From Arthrobacter echini (GTDB lineage Bacteria; Actinomycetota; Actinomycetes; Actinomycetales; Micrococcaceae): a stretch of DNA of 64,000 nucleotides. Of the stretch, positions 8,767 to 17,156 are shown in pieces (the stretch's first letter is position 1; every line of letters starts with the position of its first letter). The position numbers and the translations under genes are program-made. Below the pieces are notes generated by a model. It saw nothing but the letters and a program-made list of their open reading frames with translations. It made no database searches and was not told where the DNA came from. The DNA lies in the NCBI RefSeq assembly GCF_008107445.1, contig NZ_VSLD01000003.1, positions 248,001 through 312,000 on the forward strand, given 5' to 3'.

Positions 8767-10587
8767 TTGGCACACCTGATCGGCGCGGAGAATCTCAGCG
8801 TCGCCTTCGTCACCCGTACCATCCTCGACTCGGTCTCCCTCGGCATCGAGGAGGGTGACCGCATCGGCGTCGTCGGCCGCAACGGCGACGGCAAGTCGAC
8901 CCTGCTGCGCCTGCTCGCCCAGCGCGGCACTCCCGACTCCGGTCGGGTCACCAAGCGTCGCGACGTGACCGTCGGCTATCTCGACCAGTCGGACGTGCTC
9001 GACGGCGACCTCGAAGTGGGGCGGGCGATCGTGGGCGACCAGGCGGATCACGAGTGGGCGTCGAACCCCCGGATCCGCGACGTCATGGGTGGCCTCGTCT
9101 CCGAGGTGGACTGGCACGCCCGGATCTCGTCGCTCTCCGGCGGTCAGAAGCGGCGGGTGGCGCTCGCGAAACTCCTCATCGCGGACGACGACGTCATCAT
9201 GCTCGACGAGCCCACCAATCACCTGGACGTGGAGGGTGTGGCCTGGCTCGCCCGGCACCTGCAGCAGCGCTGGCGGGCGAACGAGGGCGGCATGCTCGTG
9301 GTCACCCACGACCGCTGGTTCCTGGACGAGGTCTGCAACCACACGTGGGAGGTGCACGACGCCGTCGTCGACGACTTCGAGGGTGGGTACGCCGCCTACG
9401 TACTGGCGCGCGCCGAACGCGACCGCATGGCCTCCGTGGTGGAGTCCAAGCGTGTCCAGCTCGTCAAGAAGGAGCTCGCCTGGCTGCGCCGTGGTGCTCC
9501 GGCGCGGACCGCCAAGCCGAAGTTCCGCATCGAGGCCGCCAACGAGCTGATCGCCGATGTCCCGGAGCCGCGGGACTCCCTGGCCCTGAGCAAGATGGCG
9601 ATGTCGCGCCTCGGGAAGGACGTCCTGGATCTCGAGGACGTCAGTCTGACCATCGACGACGGGCAGACTCCGGAACGGACACTCTTCGACGGGATCACGC
9701 TGCGCCTCGCGCCCGGACAGCGGCTGGGACTCGTGGGCGTCAACGGTTCCGGCAAGACCACGCTGCTGCGGCTGCTCAACGGTGATATCGCACCCACGTC
9801 CGGCAAGTACAAGCGAGGCAAGACCGTGCAGACCGCCGTGCTGTCGCAGGAGGTCCGTGAGCTCGACGACGTGAGGGACAGCCGGGTCATCGAGGTCATC
9901 GAGTCGGAGAAACGCGTCTTCGCCGTCGGTGGCAAGGAGGTCTCCGCCAGCCAGCTCGTGGAGCAGCTCGGCTTCACGAACGAGAAGCAATGGACCCGCG
10001 TGAGCGAGCTCTCGGGTGGCGAACGGCGTCGCCTGCAGCTGCTGCGGCTGCTCGTCGGCGAACCGAATGTCCTGATGCTCGATGAACCCACGAACGATCT
10101 GGACACCGACACCTTGTCCGCCATCGAGGATGTCCTCGATGGCTGGCCCGGAACCCTCGTGGTCGTCTCGCACGACCGCTACCTGCTGGAGCGCGTCACC
10201 GATTCCCAGATGGCGCTCCTCGGTGACGGCAGGCTCCGCGATCTGCCCGGTGGGGTGGACCAGTACCTGGAGCTGCGCACCGCCGCCGGGCCCCTGACGG
10301 CCACCGGCAGTGCGGCCTCGCCGGCCGTCAGCGGCGGATCCGGCAGCACCTCGACCGAGGCCGAGCTCCGCCAGGCACGCAAGGATCTCACCCGGATCGA
10401 ACGGCAGATCTCCAAGGTGGACACCCAGAAGGGGAAGCTGCAGCAGCAGATGAACGACGCCGGGGCGAGGGCCGATGCGGACTTCGGCTCCATCGCGGAG
10501 ATCAACGTCCGGCTGCAGGATCTGCAGACGGAGATCGAGGGTCTCGAGGCCCAGTGGATGGAGACCTCGGAGATCCTGGGGGAGTAG
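8767..10587 (+). CDS. ABC-F family ATP-binding protein
   Basis: This 606-residue soluble protein has two ABC nucleotide-binding domains and no membrane segments, typical of ABC-F proteins that act on the ribosome rather than in transport. Domain 1 has GRNGDGKSTLL, LSGGQKRRVALAK and MLDEPTNHLD. Domain 2 has GVNGSGKTTLL, LSGGERRRLQLL and MLDEPTNDLD. A charged linker with LRRGAPARTAKPK lies between them, and the last 80 residues form a predicted coiled coil, as in Uup-type members. The start is a TTG. The gene follows ispE, the usual actinobacterial order. Whether it is a translation factor or an antibiotic-resistance type cannot be told from sequence. Confidence 0.92.
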   Translation: MAHLIGAENLSVAFVTRTILDSVSLGIEEGDRIGVVGRNGDGKSTLLRLLAQRGTPDSGRVTKRRDVTVGYLDQSDVLDGDLEVGRAIVGDQADHEWASNPRIRDVMGGLVSEVDWHARISSLSGGQKRRVALAKLLIADDDVIMLDEPTNHLDVEGVAWLARHLQQRWRANEGGMLVVTHDRWFLDEVCNHTWEVHDAVVDDFEGGYAAYVLARAERDRMASVVESKRVQLVKKELAWLRRGAPARTAKPKFRIEAANELIADVPEPRDSLALSKMAMSRLGKDVLDLEDVSLTIDDGQTPERTLFDGITLRLAPGQRLGLVGVNGSGKTTLLRLLNGDIAPTSGKYKRGKTVQTAVLSQEVRELDDVRDSRVIEVIESEKRVFAVGGKEVSASQLVEQLGFTNEKQWTRVSELSGGERRRLQLLRLLVGEPNVLMLDEPTNDLDTDTLSAIEDVLDGWPGTLVVVSHDRYLLERVTDSQMALLGDGRLRDLPGGVDQYLELRTAAGPLTATGSAASPAVSGGSGSTSTEAELRQARKDLTRIERQISKVDTQKGKLQQQMNDAGARADADFGSIAEINVRLQDLQTEIEGLEAQWMETSEILGE

Positions 10588-10624
10588 CGCCCGCCCCGGC
10601 CGAAGAGGCAGGCGGGTCGCCTGG

Positions 10625-10680
10625 CACTACGTGGGCCCGGTCACCGAAGTCAGGTACCCGCGGTCCGTGGTCACGTAGTG
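10625..10680. promoter_or_regulatory. Inverted repeat upstream of the Hsp70-like gene
   Basis: CACTACGTG (10625-10633) and its exact reverse complement CACGTAGTG (10672-10680) are 38 bp apart in the 180-bp gap before the Hsp70-like gene. GGTCAC also occurs twice in direct orientation between or within the arms. The spacing suits two operator half-sites on DNA rather than an RNA hairpin. Which protein binds is unknown; the adjacent LuxR-type regulator is a candidate. Confidence 0.4.
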
Positions 10681-10766
10681 TGCACGGGCAATTACTCTTG
10701 TCCGCCCGGGGGCAGCGGTATTGGCTGGGGACAGTTGGTCATGGGGAAACCGCGTCCGGGGGAAAG

Positions 10767-12938
10767 ATGTCCTATCACGTCAGTGTCGATGTAGGAACGA
10801 GCTATACAGCCGCCGCGATCATCAGGGTCGGAGGAGCTCAGCAGGATCCGCAGATCCTCTCGCTCGGTGTCCGCGCAACCTGCATTCCCTCCCTGGTCTT
10901 CGTGGACGACGACGGCTCTTTCCTGGTGGGAGACGCGGCGGAGCGTCGCGGCATGCTCCGCCCGGACCGCCTCGCCCGGGAGTTCAAACGTCGCGTGGGT
11001 GACGACGTCCCGCTGGTGATGGGTGAGCATGCGGTGCTCGCCGAGGATCTCTTCGCGTCCGTCGTCCGTCATGTGGTGGACCATGCCCGGGAACGCGAGG
11101 GTGGGTCCGCGGACTCGGTGACCGTGACGCATCCTGCCGCGTGGGGCGAGTACCGCACCACCTCGATCCGGAATGCGGTGGCCCGTGCGGGCATCGAGGA
11201 CATCGTCCTCATGACCGAGCCGGAAGCGGCCGCGCTCTCCTACGCCGGGCAGCAGCGGGTGGCGCCGGGCAGCACCTTCGCCGTCTACGATCTGGGCGGC
11301 GGCACCTTCGACGCCACCGTCCTGGTCAAGGACGCGGACACCTTCACCGTCCTGGGCGAACCCGCAGGGCTGGAACGGCTCGGCGGGGCCGACTTCGACC
11401 AGGAGGTGTTCGCCCATGTGGTGCGGTGCCTCCCGGAGCGGTTCGCGGAGCTCGATCCCACGGCGGACGAGACCCTCCAGGCACTGGCACGGCTGAGGAA
11501 GGAGTGTTCGGAGGCGAAGGAGGCCCTGTCCACCGACGCCGATGCCACCATTCCCGTGTATCTTCCGGGTAGCCAGGCCGGGATCCGCCTCGTGAGGTCG
11601 GAGTTCGAGGCGATGATCGAGCCCGCTGTCGACGAGACCGTCGAAGCGCTCCGGGGTGCCCTGGACAGGGCTGGGGTGGCCCCCGGCGAGCTCTCCGCGA
11701 TCCTGCTGATCGGAGGGTCCTCCAGGATCCCGCTCGTGGCACAGCTCCTCTCCCGGGCGTTCGACAGGCCCCTCGCCGTCGACGCCGATCCGAAGGCATC
11801 GATCGCCCTCGGAGCGGCTCTCGCCGCGGGGGCGCTCCAGGAGGAACGGGTGGGCAGCACCCCCGCGGTCGTCGCAGGGAACGAGCAGGACGCCGCACGC
11901 CTACCTCTCCCGACGCCTACCCACGCCGTCGCGACGCAGCACGGTTTCGTCGCACAGCACGGGCCGGCACTCCATGCAGCACGTCGTCGGACCGGCGCCC
12001 GGGCCGCACTGGTGATCGGCGCCGTGGCCATGCTCGGCGTGGCGACGGCCACTGCGGCCGGCATACCGACGCCGCTCTCGGCCCTGAGCTCCCTCGCCGG
12101 CGGGAGCCCGGCGGAAGCCGCTCAGTCGACATCCGATGCGCCCGGCGCCGGCAGGAGCGCGGGAGCCACCCCGAGCGCCGGTGCCACCCCGAGCGCGGGT
12201 GCCACCCTGCTCGACCGTGCGCAGGCGGCGCTCGGTGGAGACCTTCCCGAAGGACCACGTGCAGCCGGAGACCCGGTAGGCGATCGCTCCGACCGACCGA
12301 CGACGAAGACGTCCGGGGAGCGCGGTTCAGGAACAACGGGTTCCTCGTCGGCCACTACTCGAGATGACGCAGCCGATGCGAGCTCAGAGCAGAAATCCGG
12401 GCAGAAACCCGGGTCGGGGAAGCCGTCGTCGGGGCCTGCACCGTCGGATACCTCCGAGGACGCACCGTCCACCGCGACCAGCGACCGGCCCACCGGTTCG
12501 CCGGCTCCGTCCTCCCGACCGATCTCACCTTCCGCGCCGTCGCCGCAACAGCCAGGGCCCACCCCCGCTCCGGGGCAGGGGTCACCGACATCCCCGGCGC
12601 CTGTGGGACCCACACCGACCACACCGGCTCCTTCGGTTCCCGTCCCTGCTCCCGGGCCCGGCAGTACACCTGTCGAGCCTGATCCGACGCCCCCTGCTCC
12701 CACACCCGGCCCGACCACACCGATGGTCCCCGGACCGTCCGGTCCCGATCCCGCGCCCTCCGAGCCGCCCGCACCGGAGCCTTCCACGCCGGCCTCCTCC
12801 GCACCGAACCCCTCCGCCCCGAACCCCGGAGACGCAGGCGCGGCCGGAGATGGCGCTGTGGCGGATCCCACCCTCCAACCATCCCCGCCCGAACCGTCCT
12901 CGACCCCGGTCGGAACGCCCGTCCCCACGGAGGGATGA
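10767..12938 (+). CDS. Membrane-anchored Hsp70-like ATPase
   Basis: The first 370 residues form an Hsp70/actin-fold ATPase: DVGTSYTAAAI (phosphate 1), VYDLGGGTFDATVL (phosphate 2) and LLIGGSSRIPLVAQLL (adenosine site). The canonical substrate-binding beta-sandwich and lid are missing. A hydrophobic segment, ALVIGAVAMLGVATATAAG (about residues 411-430), looks like a single membrane helix. It is followed by about 290 residues rich in Pro, Ser, Thr and Ala, probably extracytoplasmic. ATG at 10767 is chosen because the ATPase fold starts there and GGGGGAAAG precedes it; an in-frame extension upstream is non-conserved. The stop codon abuts the GTG start of the LuxR gene, so the two are translationally coupled. 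A role as an ATP-dependent membrane sensor or chaperone is inferred. Confidence 0.85.
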   Translation: MSYHVSVDVGTSYTAAAIIRVGGAQQDPQILSLGVRATCIPSLVFVDDDGSFLVGDAAERRGMLRPDRLAREFKRRVGDDVPLVMGEHAVLAEDLFASVVRHVVDHAREREGGSADSVTVTHPAAWGEYRTTSIRNAVARAGIEDIVLMTEPEAAALSYAGQQRVAPGSTFAVYDLGGGTFDATVLVKDADTFTVLGEPAGLERLGGADFDQEVFAHVVRCLPERFAELDPTADETLQALARLRKECSEAKEALSTDADATIPVYLPGSQAGIRLVRSEFEAMIEPAVDETVEALRGALDRAGVAPGELSAILLIGGSSRIPLVAQLLSRAFDRPLAVDADPKASIALGAALAAGALQEERVGSTPAVVAGNEQDAARLPLPTPTHAVATQHGFVAQHGPALHAARRRTGARAALVIGAVAMLGVATATAAGIPTPLSALSSLAGGSPAEAAQSTSDAPGAGRSAGATPSAGATPSAGATLLDRAQAALGGDLPEGPRAAGDPVGDRSDRPTTKTSGERGSGTTGSSSATTRDDAADASSEQKSGQKPGSGKPSSGPAPSDTSEDAPSTATSDRPTGSPAPSSRPISPSAPSPQQPGPTPAPGQGSPTSPAPVGPTPTTPAPSVPVPAPGPGSTPVEPDPTPPAPTPGPTTPMVPGPSGPDPAPSEPPAPEPSTPASSAPNPSAPNPGDAGAAGDGAVADPTLQPSPPEPSSTPVGTPVPTEG

Positions 12939-15074
12939 GTGATGCGCGTCGATTACGCAGAACCCGTCCGTGCAACCGCGGAGGCCGACGGCGCCGGGCT
13001 CGTCCCGGGCGATCCCGGTCTTCGCGCGGCGGTGCTCGCGCTGGGAATCGGATTCCGTCCGGACGGTCCTGTCCCACCCCACGGGTGCGGTACCGGTGCA
13101 TCGTTCCCGTCCCTGGTCAGGAAGGCCGCGGAGGACGGCCTGCTGGTCGGGGGTCGGCCCCTGCCCCACGTGCTCGACAGCGTGCTACGTGAGGCAGACA
13201 TCTTCCAGGTGCGACGACTCCAGCGGTCACTCATCGACGTGCACGACGATCACGGCATCCCGCTGGGCGGTCTGGCCCGGGATCTCGCCCGTGGAGGACT
13301 GCAGGACCCGCGGCTGCCACCGCTCCTGGTCCAGGAAGCGACACAGGCGCTCGTGGACCACCCCGACCGGGCGGTGGACCTGTTCGATCTCGCCGTGGCC
13401 GCCGGCGCGGATCCGGACTCCCTCGCTGCAGCACGCGCCGAGGCCGCAGCAGCCTCCGGCGACCTGAATACCGCCTGCCGGATCCTCGACGACTACTTCG
13501 CGGCCCATCAGGATCGCGTGCAGGACGGGACGGACGCATCGGACCCACCCGACCTCACCCGGGCGGTGCGGGTCTCGGCGAGCGTCTGGGCGCAGCGTGG
13601 CATGATGTCCCGTGCAGCCGACGTCCATCGATGGGCTGCCCTCCGGGACCCGAGTGCCTCGGATCCACTGGCCGTCGTCGCGCTCGTCGCAGCGGGAGAT
13701 CCCGACGGCGCACGAGGAATCCGCGCAGATCCTTCCGCAACCGGGTCGCCGTCGCTGACCCAGGTGGCGGCGATGCTCCTCGCCGACGGCACACTGGCCG
13801 GACTCTCGTCGTCGCCGAGGGCGCTTCCCCTTCTCGTGCGGGCTTCCGACACCCTGACGGCATCAGGGCGGCTGCTGCCGAGCGCCGAATCCCCGGCTGC
13901 CCTGGCCGGAGTCGCCGCCATCATGGCGGGGGCCCCAGCCACGGCTCGATCAGTGCTCACCGCGGCGCTCGAAGGCTGCCAGGGCAAAGGCGGGATGCGC
14001 GCCCGGCTGTGCCTGATCGCCGCGTGGGCAGCGATGCTCGAGGATCAGCTCGATGAGGCGCGCGCTCTCATCGCCGAAGCCCGAACGGCCGACGAGGATC
14101 TCGTCCCACGTGACGAGGTCCTGCTGTGCGCGCTGCAGGTCGGACTCGCACGGCGGACCGATGACACCGCCGGCCTCGTCCACGGATGGCAACGGGCCCA
14201 CGAAGCTCTGCTCCACGTGTCGGTGGACCTGTTCTCGCTCCTGCCGCTGGGTGAACTCGTGATCGCCGCAGCGCGGCTGCGCAAGGCAGAGGTCCTGGAG
14301 CCGTACATGGAGGAAGCCTGGGCCCTCCTCGGACGCCTCGGCGAGCCGGCGCTCTGGACGGTTCCCCTGCGCTGGTGCGTCGTCCAGGCCGAGCTGCTGC
14401 TGGAACGGCCCGATCGCCTCGCGCCGCACGCCGCGGCCCTCGTGTCAGGAGCGGTGGATTATCCGCTGGCGGGTACCTACGCCGCAGCGGGTGGGGCCTG
14501 GGTCAGGGTGTTGGGTGGCCGGTTCGACCCGGACGCCGTCGAGGCCGCGGCGCGCGGACTGGCCGAGGTGGGCCACGGATGGGACGGCGCCCGGCTGGTC
14601 GGCCATGCGTCCGCCCGGGCAGCCGACCGGACAGACATGGTTCGCCTGCTCGCGTGTGCTCGTGATCTCCGACCGATCCCGCGACGGTCGAGCACGGTGC
14701 AGCACACCCAGGCCCAGCCGACGTCCTTCTCCGGGACTCCTGCTCCGGCAGGGCGCCAAGCAGCAGATCCCGGACCCTCACGGGACGGGGCGGACCCCGC
14801 CGGCACCCCTGCCACCACGGACGCCGCGCAGGCAGCCGAGCCCATGGGCGCCTTCCTGACCGACCGGGAACGTGAGATCGCGACGTTCGTGGTGCAGGGC
14901 CGCACCTACCGCGAGATCAGCGAGACCGTCTTCATCTCCCCCCGCACGGTCGAGCACCACGTGGCCCGGATCCGGCGGCGCCTCGGCGCCGATACCCGTT
15001 CCGACCTGCTCGCTCGCCTTCGCCTGCTCACCCAGGACACCGGTGCGGGCGCCGGCATCCCCATGAGCCCCTAA
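12939..15074 (+). CDS. LuxR-type regulator of the Hsp70/dynamin module
   Basis: This 711-residue protein has a C-terminal LuxR (GerE-type) helix-turn-helix from about residue 640: FLTDREREIATFVVQGRTY, then EISETVFISPRTVEHHVARI. The long N-terminal region is Ala/Leu-rich and helical, resembling tetratricopeptide-type repeats. Unlike the three LAL regulators further along, it has no P-loop. A Pro/Ser/Ala-rich linker (about 585-635) joins the two parts. The start is GTG directly at the upstream stop or ATG three bases later. Its position between the Hsp70-like gene and the IniB-like gene makes it the likely local regulator, perhaps acting at the palindrome before the IniB-like gene. Confidence 0.85.
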   Translation: MMRVDYAEPVRATAEADGAGLVPGDPGLRAAVLALGIGFRPDGPVPPHGCGTGASFPSLVRKAAEDGLLVGGRPLPHVLDSVLREADIFQVRRLQRSLIDVHDDHGIPLGGLARDLARGGLQDPRLPPLLVQEATQALVDHPDRAVDLFDLAVAAGADPDSLAAARAEAAAASGDLNTACRILDDYFAAHQDRVQDGTDASDPPDLTRAVRVSASVWAQRGMMSRAADVHRWAALRDPSASDPLAVVALVAAGDPDGARGIRADPSATGSPSLTQVAAMLLADGTLAGLSSSPRALPLLVRASDTLTASGRLLPSAESPAALAGVAAIMAGAPATARSVLTAALEGCQGKGGMRARLCLIAAWAAMLEDQLDEARALIAEARTADEDLVPRDEVLLCALQVGLARRTDDTAGLVHGWQRAHEALLHVSVDLFSLLPLGELVIAAARLRKAEVLEPYMEEAWALLGRLGEPALWTVPLRWCVVQAELLLERPDRLAPHAAALVSGAVDYPLAGTYAAAGGAWVRVLGGRFDPDAVEAAARGLAEVGHGWDGARLVGHASARAADRTDMVRLLACARDLRPIPRRSSTVQHTQAQPTSFSGTPAPAGRQAADPGPSRDGADPAGTPATTDAAQAAEPMGAFLTDREREIATFVVQGRTYREISETVFISPRTVEHHVARIRRRLGADTRSDLLARLRLLTQDTGAGAGIPMSP

Positions 15075-15090
15075 TGCACCGACCCCGAAT

Positions 15091-15103
15091 CCCCTAACAG
15101 GGG
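15091..15103. promoter_or_regulatory. Palindrome CCCCT-AAC-AGGGG before the IniB-like gene
   Basis: Perfect 5-bp arms with a 3-bp spacer start 17 nt after the LuxR stop codon and lie about 50 bp upstream of the -10-like TAGGTT at 15154. The place and symmetry suit a regulator binding site. It is too short to be a good terminator. Confidence 0.4.
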
Positions 15104-15153
15104 CCGCCACGGTGGGGGGCACCGCCCCGATGCCACGGCGCCGGACCCGATCA

Positions 15154-15159
15154 TAGGTT
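15154..15159 (+). promoter_or_regulatory. -10 hexamer before the IniB-like gene
   Basis: TAGGTT lies 62 nt before the ATG at 15222. It would give a leader of about 55 nt containing GAAGGA as ribosome binding site. No convincing -35 box is visible, which fits an activator-dependent promoter. Confidence 0.35.
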
Positions 15160-15221
15160 TGCATCAAGCCCGGCAAGGACGCCGTGCCGAACCGGTACCG
15201 AGACACTGAGAAGGATTCCCA

Positions 15222-17057
15222 ATGACTACTCTCGCGAACGATCTGCTCGACTTCCTCATGAACCTCTTCCGCGATGCCGATGCAGCCAACGAGTTCATCG
15301 CCGATCCCGAAGGCACCCTCGCCGCAGCAGGACTCGGCGGCGTCTGCATGGACGATGTCGACTCGGTCATGCCGGTCGTCCTCGACTACGCACCGGTCAA
15401 CGCGTCCTTCGACCGCACCTACATGACCGGTGGCAATTCCTCCGGCGATGTGGCTCCGATGATGCCGGGTGCCGGTGGGGCGCCGAGTGTCATCGGGAGT
15501 GCGGGCGGCGGCATGGGCGGCGGTGCGACAGGCGGCATGGGTGGCGGCAGCATGGGCGGCGGTGTGACAGGCGGCCAGGGCGGCGGCAGCATGGGTGGTG
15601 GTGCGACAGGCGGCCAGGGCGGCGGCAGCATGGGTGGTGGTGCGACAGGCGGCCAGGGCGGCGGCAGCATGGGAGCCGGCGGCCACGGAGGAGCGGGCGG
15701 TGCCGGAGGAGCGGGCGGTGCCGGAGGCTCGGGCGGCAACGGGGGCGGCTCGACCGCACCGGTCACGCCGGGAAGCCCTGCGACGGGTGGCGACGACAGC
15801 GACCACGGCAACGCGGTCCAGCAGCTCATGCACGTGGTCAACAACTACTCCTACACCTCCTCGGTGGACGACCGGGACACGATCGTCGACAGCTCGGTGA
15901 ACCAGAACATCTGGGCCAACGGCGATGTCAACCAGATGTTCGACAACGACGCGTACGTGGCGTCCGGCGATCACGCCGTGGCAGCCAACGGCGACGCGGC
16001 CGTGGACAACTCCGTGGACAACTCGGTCGACAACTCCCAGAACAGCTCCACCAACGTCTCTGCGGGTGGAGGTGCCAGCGTTGCCATCGGCACCACGACC
16101 GACTCCTACAACGACAACTCGGACAACTCCACCACGACCACGGACTCAGGGAACGACAACTCGAACAACTCCACGACGACCGTCATGACGGATTCCAACA
16201 ACGACAACTCGACGGACAACTCCACGAGGGACTCCAACAACGACAGCTCGACGAACACCGTCATCTCGGATTCCTACAACAACAGCTCGGACAACTCCGA
16301 CAATTCGGATAATTCGGACAACTCGGTCACCGATTCCTACAACGACAACTCGGATAATTCGGCCACGGATTCCTACAACGACAATTCCGACAACAGCGAC
16401 AACTCGGACAACAGTGACAATTCCGACAACTCGGTGGACCTCGATGTGGCCATCACCGATTCGTTGAACGACAACTCGACCAACACCGACAACTCGGTCA
16501 ACGATTCGCTGAACGGCAACACCCTCAACACCGACAACTCCGTCAGTGACTCGTTCAGCGACAACTCGACCGCCACGGACAACTCGGTGGACCTCGATGT
16601 GGACATCACCGACTCGCTGAACGACAACTCGAGCACGGACAACTCGATCAGTGATTCGCTGAACGACAACTCGAGCACGGACAACTCGACGAGCGACTCG
16701 TTCAACGACAGCTCCACGAACACGGACAACTCGGTCACCGATTCGCTGAACGGCAACAGCCTGGCCATGGACAACTCGGTCACCGACAACTCGGTGGATC
16801 TTTCTGTCGACGTCACCGACTCGTTCAACGACAACTCGACGATCGAGGACTCCTACAACGACAACTCGGTCGACACCGAGCTGGCCGTCGAGAACTCGTT
16901 CAACGACGAGTCGGTCGACACCGAGCTGGTCGTCCAGGACTCCTTCAACGACAACTCGATGAACGAGTTCACCTCGGTCGACGACTCCTTCAACCAGGAC
17001 AACTCGCTGGATGTGGACGTCGACACCGACGTCCACCTGGAGGAGGCTGGTCACTAG
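15222..17057 (+). CDS. IniB-like protein with Asp/Asn/Ser-rich repetitive tail
   Basis: The first 40 residues (MTTLANDLLDFLMNLFRDAD...) match the N-terminal domain of mycobacterial IniB in spacing and hydrophobic pattern. A Gly-rich section follows (about residues 85-180) with a 13-residue unit repeated four times. From about residue 261 nearly to the end, the 611-residue protein consists of repeats built on DSFNDNS, TDNSV and DSLNGNS, with occasional VDLDV blocks. It has no signal peptide and no membrane helix, and the composition is extremely acidic and Asn-rich. In mycobacteria iniB leads the iniBAC operon induced by cell-wall inhibitors, and its function is unknown. A strong hairpin separates it from the downstream dynamin genes, consistent with higher expression of this gene. 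Confidence 0.85.
   Translation: MTTLANDLLDFLMNLFRDADAANEFIADPEGTLAAAGLGGVCMDDVDSVMPVVLDYAPVNASFDRTYMTGGNSSGDVAPMMPGAGGAPSVIGSAGGGMGGGATGGMGGGSMGGGVTGGQGGGSMGGGATGGQGGGSMGGGATGGQGGGSMGAGGHGGAGGAGGAGGAGGSGGNGGGSTAPVTPGSPATGGDDSDHGNAVQQLMHVVNNYSYTSSVDDRDTIVDSSVNQNIWANGDVNQMFDNDAYVASGDHAVAANGDAAVDNSVDNSVDNSQNSSTNVSAGGGASVAIGTTTDSYNDNSDNSTTTTDSGNDNSNNSTTTVMTDSNNDNSTDNSTRDSNNDSSTNTVISDSYNNSSDNSDNSDNSDNSVTDSYNDNSDNSATDSYNDNSDNSDNSDNSDNSDNSVDLDVAITDSLNDNSTNTDNSVNDSLNGNTLNTDNSVSDSFSDNSTATDNSVDLDVDITDSLNDNSSTDNSISDSLNDNSSTDNSTSDSFNDSSTNTDNSVTDSLNGNSLAMDNSVTDNSVDLSVDVTDSFNDNSTIEDSYNDNSVDTELAVENSFNDESVDTELVVQDSFNDNSMNEFTSVDDSFNQDNSLDVDVDTDVHLEEAGH
15522..15677 (+). repeat. Four tandem 39-bp units in the IniB-like gene
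   Basis: Units at 15522-15560, 15561-15599, 15600-15638 and 15639-15677 are nearly identical and in frame. Each encodes a 13-residue Gly-rich block of the form GATGGQGGGSMGG. The copy number could vary between strains by slippage. Confidence 0.9.
16002..17000 (+). repeat. Degenerate DNS-type coding repeats
   Basis: About 1 kb codes for imperfect 7- to 15-residue units of the DS(F/L/Y)NDNS and TDNSV type. The DNA words gacaactcg and aacgacaac recur throughout. Blocks of VDLDVxITDSLNDNS recur at 16434, 16587 and 16794. The repeats are imperfect at the DNA level, which suggests selection on the protein composition. Confidence 0.85.
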
Positions 17058-17082
17058 GCGGCACAGCACACGATAGTCGGGT

Positions 17083-17127
17083 AACGGTCCGGCCCAGCGG
17101 GAAGCACTCCCGCTGGGCCGGACCGTT
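17083..17127. terminator. 20-bp perfect stem-loop between IniB-like and IniA-like genes
   Basis: The left arm, 17083-17102 (AACGGTCCGGCCCAGCGGGA), pairs perfectly with 17108-17127 around a 5-nt AGCAC loop. It starts 26 nt after the stop codon and ends 30 nt before the next ATG. The 3' arm ends in TT but has no long U-run, so it may be a partial terminator, attenuator or mRNA 3'-end stabiliser. Confidence 0.75.
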
Positions 17128-17156
17128 GCCGGATCCGGCGGACGAGGGGTTGCACG

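Noticed and set aside
15522-15677. CRISPR-like array
   Set aside because: The 39-bp units are contiguous, without unique spacers, and are in frame within a Gly-rich coding region.
15222-17057. IniB-like protein as a secreted adhesin
   Set aside because: There is no signal peptide, sorting motif or membrane helix; the N terminus is an amphipathic helical domain instead.
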